Positions 10,623 through 22,289 of a stretch of DNA of 64,000 nt are shown piece by piece (the first letter of the stretch is position 1; every line of letters begins with the position of its first letter). Below the pieces are notes generated by a model. It did not search any database, had not been told where the DNA came from, and saw only the letters and a program-made list of their open reading frames with translations. The translations under genes and the position numbers were made by a program. Source of the stretch: Bathymodiolus brooksi (Eukaryota; Mollusca; Bivalvia; Mytilida; Modiolidae); NCBI GenBank assembly GCA_963680875.1, contig OY804576.1, positions 79,551,668-79,615,667 of the forward strand. Direction: 5' to 3'.

Positions 10623-11400
10623 CTAACCTCAGTTGTGGAGGAAAGCACCGCTTGCCACAAGTCACTGACAAACGATGTTAAATTATGTTGTATCGAGTAC
10701 ACCTCGCCAACTTTAGTTGTGACAGTCACTGCTTCCAACGACCATACGATCACGACCATAGCAGCTCCTCATATATATAGCAAAAGACTTTATTTTAAAA
10801 TAAAAAATATAAGTACCAAATGTATCATTATTGGCAAACTATGACAATCCATAACGATAAGTAGAGAGTTTATAAAAAGAGATATGGATGTATATGAACA
10901 TGCAAGCTATCCCACATTACACATAAACTCACACTAAAGAAGTCAAGTAAAGGAATAGCGTAGAGTATTTGTGTATTCGACTTTTAAATGTATAAAATAT
11001 ACCATACTGTGAAAACAGTTAAATAAAAACGTAGATATCACCAGGTACGCTCATAATCAAAATATTGGAAAGCCAAATAATTTGAAAGTCTTTGGGAGCA
11101 AGTAATCCAAAAGACCCAAACATGACAGCCAAGATCGGCTAAAGTCGACTAATGGCATGCTTACAATGCCACTTTTACAAGTCAGTAGTTTAAAGAATCC
11201 TGACATCGAAAATATTCTTTCAATCAATGACAACCAAGAAACAAATGGAAACCTTCAACATTGGTATCTTATATCACGTCGAGGTTGCCTGGTTATTTTA
11301 AAAAAGACATTCACTAATCAAACACTTGCACACGTCGATGGCAAAATTTTAAAATTACATTCCCATGGCATAATGTCTATATAATTCAGTCAAAGATATC

Positions 11401-11512
11401 CATTAATAAAAACGTAGATATCGAATTCAGTGTTAAAACACTTCAACATATTGATAAAACAGAATAAAAAAATACATTAAATAGCTTACTTTTTTTTTCT
11501 AAAATATTTCAG
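11401..11512 (+). promoter_or_regulatory. Probable 3' end of a 5'-UTR intron of TLR copy 1
   Basis: A polypyrimidine run (tttttttttct) and aaaatatttcag end at 11512, twenty bases before the ATG. This is a convincing splice acceptor, so the gene probably has an upstream non-coding or short coding exon that I cannot place. The frame stays open from the acceptor to the ATG. The same signal precedes the second gene (acceptor ending at 24882). Confidence 0.65.
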
Positions 11513-11532
11513 AGTTAATTCACTATCGAACA

Positions 11533-13653
11533 ATGACGATTTCTGAAGTATATTTAGTGTCTAAATGTCTACCCAGACTGCTAGTCTCCATGCTGATCTT
11601 TCGTCAAGCATCTACATCGCAGTGTCCACATGTTTGTGAGTGTAACAACACAAGTCATTTAGCTACGTGTAGAGACCAACCTGGGTTGGATTATATTCCT
11701 ACATTTCCAAACGACATAACGAAGTTAAAATTTACAGGAAATAACCTGTCACATGTGAACGAAGCGACATTTCTAAATTTGACAACTCTCAACTTGGAGG
11801 TACTTACGCTGAGACACAATAACATCTTAAGCATATCGTCTAATGCTCTAAGTTCATTACTACATCTCCGAAGTCTCGACTTAAGTGGAAATGGCTTACT
11901 AAACACAACACAGGTGGCAGCATGTCTAGAAAACCTCCACTCAACATATATTACCGATATTCGGATTAATTCCTTTGGTTGGGATGAGGAGCCCACAGAC
12001 ATTTATTTATCTCTGTCATCATACAATATAACAAAGTTAACCATGAATCGAAATTATTTCAAACATCTCAACATCAGTGCTATTGGTCGCCATTTACCAA
12101 ACCTGGCTTATTTAGACGTTTCCTTCAACAACGTGCAAAATATTACAACGGGAAGGCTACCGAACATGATAGAATTGAAACTACACCATAACTATATCGA
12201 TGTCGATGGAATGTTTTATTCTAACGGGTATTGCAACTTTCCAAACCTCCAGATTCTTAACTTGGGTTCAAATTTTGTGAATTATTTTGAAGACAGGTTC
12301 TTTTGTCTTGATAACCTTGAGACACTAGTTCTTGATAAAAATCCCGTTAAACAAATTCAATCTAATAGTTTTGTAAATTTGACGTCATTGAAAAGTCTAC
12401 ATCTAAATAATATGGGTGATCGTTTGTTCAACATACACAAATATGCCTTTAAAAGTGAATCTTTGAATGTTCTGACATTTTCGAAGAATCACTTCTCATT
12501 TACAACTACTGCAAAATATACATACTTCGATGCTGACTACATTTTCAGCGGGATTCAAAACTTGGAGGAACTAGATCTGAGTGAAAATTATTTCAACATT
12601 TCGGATGGAGTTTTATCTAGAATGTTATCTGGATTAACCAATATTCGAACATTGACAATCATGTCGAGTAAACTTACGACGATTCCCTCTAATATCTTTG
12701 TCAACATGTACCATCTTGAGGTGCTAAACTTGGCAGATAACCATATGAAGGCATGGTCAGGAGTCGAAGTGTTCGGGAATATATCTTCACTCTGGTCAAT
12801 ACGTTTGGATTTTAATTATATTAATGTTGTTAAAGAATCGTTTTTCCCAGAATCGTTGATTGCGAATCTCGCAATGGTGAACATGACCTTCAATCCATTT
12901 TGCTGTCAATGTCAGAATCTATGGTTCCGTAAGTGGATTGATGAAAGACCAACCCTGTTTTCTCACTACCCAAACTACTATACATGCAATAATCCACCAG
13001 AGCTGGAAGGAACAAAACTAAAGGATTATTTTCCATCTGATAGTGAATGTAATCCCACAGACACGTTCGTTAATGTTGTTGCATCACTAGCGTTAATAGG
13101 AATATTCACGGTAATAGTTGTCAGCTTGATATACAAAGGACGATGGCACATTCGGTACTGGATATATCTCTATCGAACAAACCATAGCAGTTATATTCCC
13201 ATAAACAGTGATGAGAATTACTTGTATTCTGGCTTTGTGGTGTATTGTGACGAAGATACAGAATGGGTGGTATCGAAATTTCTTAAAATTGTGGAAGATG
13301 AAAATGGTGCGAAATTATGTATTCACCATCGTGACTTCGAGGTAGGAAAACTAATTGTTGACAACATTGCAGAGAATATTGCTCAGAGTAAGAAAATAAT
13401 TCTTGTCATGTCTGCGCCCATGATACAGAGTGATTGGTGTCTTTTTGAAATACGAATGGCACAGAGAAAATTTTTGAATGATGGAAATGGATCTCTGATA
13501 ATTATAATGCTTGAGAATGTTTTGAAGAAAGATATGCCACAATCATTACGTAATCTTATTGACATAACAACATACATTACGTGGTCAGAAGATCCTTACG
13601 TACAAAAACGATTCTGGACAAATGTCGTAAATGCTATCAAGGCACCATATTGA
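11533..13653 (+). CDS. Toll-like receptor, single-cysteine-cluster type (copy 1)
   Basis: A 706-aa type I membrane receptor. It has a short hydrophobic leader (about residues 12-23) and an LRRNT cap with C31, C35, C37 and C46. About 15 leucine-rich repeats span residues 60-450, followed by one LRRCT cap (C458, C460, C485, C506), a membrane helix about 512-534, and a cytoplasmic TIR domain about 563-703. TIR box 1 is YSGFVVYCDE; box 2 is CIHHRDFEVGKLIVDN; box 3 is RFWTNV (F694, W695). TLRs sense microbial or damage ligands and signal through TIR adaptors (family knowledge). The BB-loop proline of the usual RDxxPG is valine (V604). The coding part is one exon; an acceptor lies just upstream, so the true start could be in an earlier exon. 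An extra cysteine (C457) abuts the LRRCT pair, unlike the second copy. Confidence 0.95.
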   Translation: MTISEVYLVSKCLPRLLVSMLIFRQASTSQCPHVCECNNTSHLATCRDQPGLDYIPTFPNDITKLKFTGNNLSHVNEATFLNLTTLNLEVLTLRHNNILSISSNALSSLLHLRSLDLSGNGLLNTTQVAACLENLHSTYITDIRINSFGWDEEPTDIYLSLSSYNITKLTMNRNYFKHLNISAIGRHLPNLAYLDVSFNNVQNITTGRLPNMIELKLHHNYIDVDGMFYSNGYCNFPNLQILNLGSNFVNYFEDRFFCLDNLETLVLDKNPVKQIQSNSFVNLTSLKSLHLNNMGDRLFNIHKYAFKSESLNVLTFSKNHFSFTTTAKYTYFDADYIFSGIQNLEELDLSENYFNISDGVLSRMLSGLTNIRTLTIMSSKLTTIPSNIFVNMYHLEVLNLADNHMKAWSGVEVFGNISSLWSIRLDFNYINVVKESFFPESLIANLAMVNMTFNPFCCQCQNLWFRKWIDERPTLFSHYPNYYTCNNPPELEGTKLKDYFPSDSECNPTDTFVNVVASLALIGIFTVIVVSLIYKGRWHIRYWIYLYRTNHSSYIPINSDENYLYSGFVVYCDEDTEWVVSKFLKIVEDENGAKLCIHHRDFEVGKLIVDNIAENIAQSKKIILVMSAPMIQSDWCLFEIRMAQRKFLNDGNGSLIIIMLENVLKKDMPQSLRNLIDITTYITWSEDPYVQKRFWTNVVNAIKAPY

Positions 13654-13877
13654 TACCTATATATATATGTATATTGTAGTATGTAAGCATGTACACATGC
13701 AGTAGGAAATTGTATATTTTATATTTTATGCTTCGGTCCATATCATATTCTGGGAGCGACAGACCGGTCCATAAACGGACTTATGACCCTCAGTGACATG
13801 CACAATTTGTATAATAAGGGATAACTTGTCTGGTCGATGAAAACCTCGACATCTTTGAGTCATTGTTTTCATTGCTA

Positions 13878-14759
13878 CAGTCCATGGACATAAATATTCG
13901 TCACCTTCGATTTTTTACTATATATTTCATATAAAACCACATTTTTCCAGAAAAATATTTTAACGCTATCTCTGGGCAGATTTTTATGAAATTTATTTGA
14001 GGACACGCAGAATTCTTTGAATTTTATTTGTTTATTTGATAGTAATTTTTGTCTGCATGGTTTTTGTTTTCTGGTGATTTAAACACAAATGTTGATTTTT
14101 CCGATTTTATTTTGGATTAAAATATATAGCAAATTTGACGTCAGAAAACAAAAATTGTCTTTAAATCATAAGAAAATAAAGGCAATCTAACGGAAAATCA
14201 TGCTAAAATAAACAAATAATCTTTAAATATTTCTGCTTCTTCTGGTGCAAAAATGATAAAAATCCGTATAAAAATGACTTAACAATAAAGGTAATAACAA
14301 AATTACCGAACTCCGAACAATCTTACAAAGGGAAAGTCAAAACTCATAATTATATAAACAGACAAAATCAGTCAACAACCGGAAAACTGTGAAAACCGTA
14401 ATGACCCTGACTTGGTACAGGCATTTCTAAAGAAATGGTGGGTTGAATCAGATTTTAAGGCGCCAAACCTCCCGCTCTCATTACGGTTCAAAGGTTCCGG
14501 CTGTCACTGTAACAGTATTTAAATACAGGAACAAAATAGGTAAAATAGTTGTCAAAGCAGTACCATATTCGGTGACGTAAATGTCAAAAATACTTTTACG
14601 TCACACATTGACAAAAAAATTATTGACATTTGCGACTTCTTTATCTTTATACATTTTCACTATATGAAAATGCATCGCTTATAATTTTTGAAAAATGTGG
14701 TTTTATATGAAATATATAGCGTAAAATCGAGGGTGACGAATACTTATGTCCATTGACTG
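13878..14759. mobile_element. Tc1/mariner-like MITE (882 bp) carrying a retroelement 3' fragment
   Basis: Its ends read CAGTCCATGGACATAA and, in reverse, CAGTCAATGGACATAA, each next to a TA (13876-13877 and 14760-14761), as in the IS630-Tc1-mariner group. The TIR continues for about 70 bp (tattcgtcacc, then atatttcatataaaacca). The interior 14290-14690 is the reverse complement of 23845-24235, the 3' region of the RT fragment in copy 2. Copy 2 lacks this element (around 27225). No transposase is present. Confidence 0.85.
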
Positions 14760-15108
14760 TATTTGATATACGGTAGTGTTTCAATGTCAACTATAACATT
14801 GCAAGACTATATATTTAACCCACCGAACAATGCGAGATAACTCTTGGGTATTTGAAATAAGTTCCCAAAATGGTTTTCCTTTCCTTATTAGGTATTTATG
14901 GCTGTTTCGTGAATAATTGGCTGATTGATGAAGATAAACTATTTTTTTTAGTTCAACCAGACTGGAATTCAAACCCACCGTCGTACTCACTCGGGGCGGG
15001 TACATTACTATTATACTAGCGAGGCGATCGTCATGTGTATTATTTTTTTTATTTTTTATTTTCTTTGAATATTATTAGTCATCATTAAATAGATATCACA
15101 GTTTATTA

Positions 15109-15449
15109 CATACTTAGTTCAAATAAAGGCACTTTTGTATGACCAATATGACCGGAAGTATACTGTCCATATTTTCACACCCCGAGAAAATAGCCTGCCG
15201 GTTATTGGATTACTAGAAGATCATTTCCATATCGAGGCCAATATTGGCCCAGGCAAATATGGGCCTCGACTTCGTCTCAGGCCAATATGGGTGTCTCTTT
15301 TCTAGATGTCGGAAGTATGTAATAAATAATTTAATACATGGGCATTTCCATATTGGCCTGGTTATCATCCCTCGACCCATATTGGCCCTCGACTGCGTCT
15401 CGGGATGATAACCAGGCCAATATGGAAATGCCCATGTATTAATCTGTAC
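15109..15449. mobile_element. Copy-1-specific insertion (341 bp) containing two hairpins
   Basis: TTATTA is found at 15103-15108 and 15450-15455. Copy 2 has one copy of it and no insert (about 27570). The right half is a near-perfect hairpin with 41-bp arms (15331-15371 and 15402-15442); a weaker hairpin around ccaatatgggcctcgac lies at 15230-15300. No coding capacity. Confidence 0.72.
15331..15442. repeat. Hairpin, 41-bp arms
   Basis: The arm starting ttaatacatgggcatttcca returns in reverse at 15402-15442. The 30-base loop contains ctcgactgcgtctcgg, a motif that also occurs in the weaker hairpin at 15266 and, altered, in the hairpin at 36801. Confidence 0.85.
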
Positions 15450-16320
15450 TTATTAAATCGGCCATCACAGCTGTCATGGCTTATTTTTGTACTACGTCGC
15501 ACAACACATTTGTCAGTACTTTCGTCGCATATTTTTGCGTGTTGTATAATGTCTTGTGGGCAATAGGACATGAGAATAAGTTTACAACAAATTATGTAAG
15601 AGGCTGCATTGGCATGGGTCGATGGGTGGACATTTAGATTTCCACAGGAAGAGTAGATATAATGGATAGGATCGCTAGATTTATTAGGTCTTCATTTAAA
15701 GCAAATACCGGACAGTGTTCGTATCCGCTCCGAATGTGATTCTCTGCTGGAGAGTAGTATGTGCATCGGAGTTAAAACAGCAATGAGAGTTTGCCTTTAA
15801 AGTTATTTAAAGATGGACATGCTATTTGCATTGGATGTCTATTTTCGTCATGAATTCCATCATAATAATATGCTGCTGCTAGAATAAAATACAAAACATG
15901 AACAATTAAATTGCATTGTTTTGTTAACAATATGAATAAGGAGAATGCTCTTATACCTTCTTTCATTATGTTTGACTTTAAGCAATTGGACAAAAAACAA
16001 GTTTTAGATACCAAAGATTGAAGAGTATGAACAACTAAAATTGTTCAAGCAAAATGCATGCTATATATGCCCTAGGGAGATCAACCTCACGCTAAATATT
16101 CGTCGTCTCCGATTTTAATGAACGTAATATCGTTACTACGGAAATATTTAACATTAAGGCTACCGTTTTCATAAATTATTGAACATAATTATTTACTAAT
16201 GATTATAAAGAACTTGTAAGCACATATATTTCATTCAACCTGTAGAGATTTGATCAGAAAATGTATTCTCATTGTGTCTCGGAGGAAGTTGTGTATGAAA
16301 AGGTATCAATTAAAAAGGTA

Positions 16321-16445
16321 CACTTGACCGAGTCAAAAGTATTTCCCCACTAAGATATTTCCCTATATATTTCATATAAAACCACTTATTTTCATAATAT
16401 TCTCATGAAGTCATTCCTTAGCCGATTTTCATGAAATTTTCACCT
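16321..16445 (+). mobile_element. TA-flanked MITE, left part only
   Basis: Matches the left 125 bases of the element at 28441-28931 in the same position relative to the TLR gene. The rest has been displaced by the 1.8 kb of sequence that follows. Confidence 0.75.
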
Positions 16446-18267
16446 TCAATAATAAGACATAACCTTTCCTTTTGTCCATTATTATAACAAGTTTTTATCA
16501 CCTACCAGTATTTTAGAATGTAATTCCCACAAAATAAAAATCCATGTTTACTTTCTCTCTGAATATTTTGAATTTCGTCATTTCCGGCCTCACTATTTGG
16601 ATGTCAATATACCATATTTGGGATTTGAGGCGTGAATGTTTACATCAGCGTGTAGTAAGAAATACCATATTTAGAAAAGCTCCGCCTTCCGTAGTTTCCG
16701 GTTATAGAAAACGATCGATGAATTTGAACAAGGTTGTTGCTACCTTTGAAAAGCATATATTTCTCAGCCAAACCGATTTAACAAGGACTGGGATCATCAG
16801 TAATAGTTATAATGAAATGTTTGAAGCGTAAATAGTGAGGTTTTATGTTTCAACTGCAACTTTTTTTTTGCTCCATTGTGACGAATGGGACCGCGTTGTA
16901 GCTCTGCCGAGACACAAGTTTGTCACAGGAGCTACATTATTGCAGCTAGTTTTAATATTTAGTAAGTTTTCAATCAATGAAGATAGACTTTGACATTTTC
17001 AACAGAGAATTCTTCAGAACATTAACGTTTTCTTTAAAATTTCAAAAGAAAGCACAAGTTTCTATCATATACATGAAAAATATAGTGTTTCTTCTACCTT
17101 CCTGAACAACGGGAACGCGAAGTGTTATGTAGTAAGAATATTATACGCAATTTCATTCCAATGGTCAAAATGTTTTGGCTATCGGGGACAGCAGATTATT
17201 TTGAAACTGACTATCACTGACAGCAGATGTTGGCAATCGGGAACAACAGTGCCATGAATTCTTATTTCTGATTTATCCTGTAATAAGTTGAGCCATTTAG
17301 TGTTTAGAATAATTCAAATATTGAAATTCATGGCTAATGGTTGCCTTTAAATTTCAAAATATTGAAATTGTTCCGAAGTAAGAATATATTTTCGAAGCTG
17401 TGAAGCCATTAAAAAATAGTTTTTTGTCCAATACCATAGTATTAGCTTTTGCTTGTATTGATTTCCATTGTCATTGACTTTGGAAATGTCTTTGACGTGG
17501 ATAAACTGAGAAATAACTTGAAAATTACTTCTTTTAAAAAGATTTGATTGAATTAGGATATTTAGAAGTTTTGTAATATTTCATGTTTGATCAATTTCAT
17601 CAGATCAGTGAAGTTAAATGGCAATCGGTAACATGAAAAATTTCACGAGACTTTTTAGTGTCAAATCGGGAAGCAAATGATTTTTCTACAAGTGTCAGGA
17701 GCAGCCAGGGAGGAGCGGTATGAATAATGCACAATAATGAGAGAAACAAAGTTAATTAACAATGGAATTTCTTTTAATTTTTTCATGTTCCCGATTGCCA
17801 TTTAACTCCACTGATCTGATGTACGTGATAGCCCGATCTGCTGTCACCGATAGCCAAAACATTTTGACCATTGGAATGAAATTGCGTATAATATTTTTAC
17901 TACATAACACTTCGAGTTTCCGTTGTACAGGAAGGTAGAAGAAACACTATATTTTTCATGTATATGATAGAAACTTGTGCTTTCTTTTGAAATTTTAGAG
18001 AAAACGTTAACGTTCTGAAGAATTCTCTGTTGAAAATGTCAAATTCTATCTTCATTGATTGAAAACTTACTAAATATTAAAACCTATACTGTCATATTTA
18101 GTATGCAAATTTCTCATTTGTAGTGCAACAAATCAGACATAATTTTAAAATCCAAAAAGTAGATAAAATGGAAGAAAAACGTCAAAGAAATTCCTACCTG
18201 TCATTCCGTGTGACGTAGATATGATCTGAGTTCCCGATAGCATCTGTTGTCCAGATAGCCGGTTGTA
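16446..18267. mobile_element. Copy-1-specific block with a long inverted repeat
   Basis: This block interrupts the MITE that is intact in copy 2. Its core is an inverted repeat of two 248-bp arms (16949-17196 and 17836-18083) with a 639-bp spacer. A second, inner inverted pair lies near 17598-17640 and 17780-17822 (motif gatcagtg...gttaaatggcaatcgg). CTA abuts both outer ends and may be a 3-bp target duplication. The frame at 16544-16831 (95 codons) matches nothing I recognise. About 200 bp of host sequence (16247-16450) is repeated directly after the block (18269-18487). Confidence 0.7.
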
Positions 18268-18354
18268 GGGTGTGCGTAGAGATTTGATCAGAAAATGTAT
18301 TCTCATTGTGTCTATGAGGAAGTTGTGTATGAAAAGGTATCAATTAAAAAGGTA

Positions 18355-18761
18355 CACTCACGGGTCAAAAGTATTTCCCCACTAAGATATTTCCCTATAT
18401 ATTTCATATAAAACCACTTCTTTTTATAACATTCTCATGAAGTCATTCCTTAGCCGATTTTCATGAAATTTTCACCTTTAATAGTAGAATTATTAGAGTT
18501 CATTTTAATATTTTCATGTAATTTTTTCGAACTTTTATTTACAAACATTTATGATTTAAATACAAATGTAAATTCTTGACGTCACAATTTTATATTATTA
18601 TATAGTAAGATTTGGTGAAAAAATTTAACTTTGTTTTTAAATCAATTCTTAAGGGAAAATTTCATGAAAATCAGATAAGGAATGACTTCAAGAGAATGTT
18701 TTGAAAATAAATAGTTTTATATGAAATATATAGGGAAATATCTTTGTGGGGAAATACTTTT
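18355..18761 (+). mobile_element. TA-flanked MITE truncated at the duplication junction
   Basis: The left end is CACTCACGGGTCAAAAGT (preceded by TA). The right inner arm is present, but the terminal repeat stops at gaaatactttt, where tactgaaatatacaag, the start of the second TLR segment, begins. The complete member ends cttttgacccgtgagtg. Confidence 0.85.
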
Positions 18762-18992
18762 ACTGAAATATACAAGTTGTAAAAGTGCTTATCGTAAAGT
18801 AAATTTTGTGACATTATACAAATTAATACCCGTATTAAGCATGAGAACTAAAACATTTAGAGAACTAAAACATTTAGAGAACAAATTATTCCTTATAACA
18901 GCTTTTGTTTTTTCCTGAAATACAAATGTATGGGGTTGCCATGTGCATTATCTACCCAAACGCACCTATTGTTTTGCAGGGTAATTGGTTTG

Positions 18993-19354
18993 AGTGAGTG
19001 ATTGTTGTTTAACGCCAAATCGGCAATTTTTCAGCTATATTACAGCGAGAACAAGTTAATTTTTAATGAGATGATGACGAGGTCCGCTTTGTACTAGACC
19101 AACACGCTTAGTTTGATTTTTATAGTGCTAGTGCACTGAAACAACAGTCCGCGGATAGACATATCGTCCCACTCAGACACATTATCCTGATTGCAAGCCA
19201 ACCAGTCTTTGCCTTTTCTCCTTAATGCTGCATGCTTAGCGAAGAAGCAACAAATACCAATTTTATAGTCTTTGGTTTGATCCGATCGGGGCTAGAACCC
19301 ACAATCTACCGCACTCGAGGCAAGCACGCTAACCATTACACCACCGATGCAGTT
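18993..19354 (-). mobile_element. tRNA-derived SINE, copy-2 locus
   Basis: Same insertion as 5295-5656, with target duplication GGTAATTGGTTTG at 18980-18992 and 19355-19367. Confidence 0.87.
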
Positions 19355-20049
19355 GGTAATTGGTTTGTGCTATAAAAAAAAAGAGAGAAAATAAGGAATT
19401 ACTGGTGACCTGTATGGCATGTATTAAAATGGCCATTTAGATGTAACTGATTTAATTTTCAACATTCTCTAAATTGTGTGCTTTGGCATTTGATTGGATA
19501 AATCTTTTCCATCATTAATGTATCTAGATGAGTAAGTACAGATCAAGACTTCAATGTTCAGTACATTGATGCTGGAAAATGGAACGGTTACATCTTCACC
19601 TACAAAACCAAAGTCGAACCTAACAAATACGCTTACTAAGAAGAACTGTTTGTGAGTGTCAAATATTGATTATAATATTCGACATAGAGGTCAACCTACA
19701 GAAATTACCACAGAGAAAATTGCATTGGCATCATGAAATAAACATCAAAATCATTAAGGGTTTATGGTATTTAACACCACTTTGACCAATATTTCATATA
19801 TATCGTGGCAGTCAGTTTTATTGATGGAGGAAACCGCAGAACTCGGAGAAACTCCAGGTCAAATATTAAAACTTGTAAACAGCTTTTTTCTATTTTTGGG
19901 AACCTATTTGAATTGATGTTGCAATCTTATATCTTTATCTTTGTCAACAAAAATATTGTCCATGGACAAAATAATACATAAAATTTATTACATATAAATA
20001 ACACTATTGTGAACAAATTATTTTAATCAAGTTTTCGTCCTCAAATTAA

Positions 20050-20359
20050 ACACATGGATGGTGTAATGGTTAGCGTGCTCGCTGCTTCTCCGCAAAGCAT
20101 ACAACATAAAGAGAAAGAGCAAAGACTGGTTTGCTCGGAATCGGGATAATATGTCCGAGTGAGTGGGGCGACATGTCTATCTGCCGACTGTTGTTTCAGT
20201 GAGCTAGCCCTATAAAAACCCAACTAAGCCAGCTGATCTTGTACAAAGCGGACATCATCATCATCATCTCATTGAAAATAAACTTGTTCTTGGCATGATA
20301 TAGCTGGAAAATTGCTGAGTTGGCGTTAAACAATAATCTCTCGCCCACTCGCTCGTCCG
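20050..20359 (+). mobile_element. tRNA-derived SINE lacking B box, copy-2 locus
   Basis: Same insertion as 6346-6651, flanked by CAAATTAA at 20042-20049 and 20360-20367. Confidence 0.84.
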
Positions 20360-21105
20360 CAAATTAAGCATATGTATTTTTAATATTCAAGGATTATAAT
20401 GAATGCCAAAACGATATAAAGCATGATGAGCTTAGTCTGTTGTTGTATTGAATGAATATATCCAATTGGCTAACCTCGTATGATTCCTTGACCTACAGTT
20501 TGATGTAGCATCGGAATTGGTCGTGGTGAGCTAGAATCACAAGGCCTGCTTTTTTGTCTTCAAACTATTTATGAACAAGTATCAAGTTTTAGCCATTTTT
20601 ACATATATTTTGATATTTACGTTTTTATTACATCAATGTATTGACATTTCTACTGCTGATAGCAAAATAAGTTGGTTTTGTATCTTTTGTATTTCATATA
20701 TCACATTTATTACTTTTAAAGCCATATTTTGAAGTTTCAAAACATTCATCGAACTCTGGTTGATTATTTCCTTAAATATTTATCCGCATATTTAATAACT
20801 GCAAATAAATAAACTTTACCACAAAAGTATTTTAACCAGGTTAATGTCTAAGGATAAAAACAGGCATGTAATTGAATATAACCCTAGTGGTAAAAGGAAC
20901 CAGAGTAGAAAGTGTACCTGATTCTGGTTAACCTGGTTCTAACCACGTGGTGAAAAACAACATACGGCAATGCAAGACTGGATAAAATACATAATTTAGG
21001 TTGAATAAAAACAAAACAGAGATGACACAAACATATGTTTAAGCAACGAAATAAAACATATTCCTCTCCTTTGTCAAATGTCATTTCTTATAAATAACCG
21101 TCAGT

Positions 21106-21470
21106 GCCTATCACCACTAACGTTGTGAGTTCGAATCCCGCTCATATGATAAAGTTTGTCTGACTCCGGTTTCCTTCACCAATAACACTGACAGCCGCGA
21201 TATTACTAAAAAAATGGTTGAAAGTGGCGTTAAACATCATAACCCTGACCCTATAAATAAACGTTAGAGAAAACAGAGTGGCAGTCAAGAATGCACAATC
21301 TAGAGACACGGGCAACATTGGGCATATACAAGACACAGTACGAAGACAAACTAAACAAGACAAAAACACAACATAGAAATCTAAAAAGATGAGTAACACG
21401 GACCACACCAAATACCTGGGGGTAAACCCAGGTGCTCTCGAAAGGTAAAAGCAGTTCCTATTTCTTATAA
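21106..21470 (+). repeat. SINE fragment plus dispersed repeat, copy-2 locus
   Basis: The counterpart of 8872-9250: a B-box-like gttcgaatcccgctc, the gttgaaagtggcgttaaac tail, then the acgttagagaaaac repeat. Confidence 0.65.
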
Positions 21471-22289
21471 GACACCCGCCTTGTTAATTTACCCTAGACC
21501 ACTCAACAAACACATATACAATATTCACTATGGAACAATTATTTTGATGAATATTTCCTCTTTAACAGATAACGTTATTTTCCTCTTCTGAGCTATTTCA
21601 CGAGGAAGAATTAATCATGCGTTATATATAAATGTACAAGTGTGTCCTATTTATAATGTATACCAATGACCAGAATTAAAGGTTTTTAGAAAGCGGAAGT
21701 AAAACACTAAATAACTATAGCTAGTAGAGTTGAAAATTAGAAGCATATATCAAATGTAAGTATTTCACAATATTTTGTAATTTACAATTTAATTATTTCT
21801 CAATATCCTAGAAAAGCTACTTGATAAACGACTCAGTAATTAATATAAATGGACGAAAAAATTTTCATTGTGGACGAATATTGAATACACATCGTAATAT
21901 GGCGGAAATAATACATGAGTTCACATTTATAGCAAAAAAAACCTTTTTAACATTATTATATTACTATTGATAATGTACGAAACAACAGATTAAACTAAAA
22001 CTATACATCATTCAATTTCTTTTTTTCTGACTAAGTCCAGCAGTCTTGTTCAAAACATAAACGAGCGCCAAAATAAACGCTAGAGAAAAACAGAATTGAC
22101 AGAGAAACAGGCAACATTAGGTACAAGACACAGAACGAAGACAAAAAACACAACACAGAAAACTAAGCAGATTTACAACTACCTATGCCATCAGTGCCTA
22201 CCACTAAAGTTGTGACAGCCACTGATTCCAACGACCATACGATCACGACTATAGCAGCTTCTCATATATATAGCAAAAGACTTTATTTT

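Larger units (their letters stand above)
5073..18760 (+). repeat. TLR segmental duplication, copy 1
   Basis: The segment starts at ggtactgaaatatacaag (about 5073) and is repeated from 18761. Blocks align in order: 5073-6739 with 18761-20450; 7328-7790 with 20455-20920; 8700-9265 with 20925-21485; 9710-10030 with 21530-21850; 10270-10440 with 22045-22220; 10800-10875 with 23331-23409; 10876-13855 with 24244-27225; 14762-15100 with 27230-27560; 15456-16445 with 27570-28560. The copies are separated mainly by transposon insertions, most of them in copy 1. The copy ends in a broken MITE at 18760. Confidence 0.9.

Noticed and set aside
11691..13577. Minus-strand frames opposite the TLR genes (103 and 63-64 codons)
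   Set aside because: They are antisense shadows repeated identically in both gene copies and have no domain.
16544..16831. A 95-codon plus frame as a gene
   Set aside because: It sits in a copy-1-specific insertion, has no recognised domain, and nothing in the context supports expression. It is noted only within the block description.
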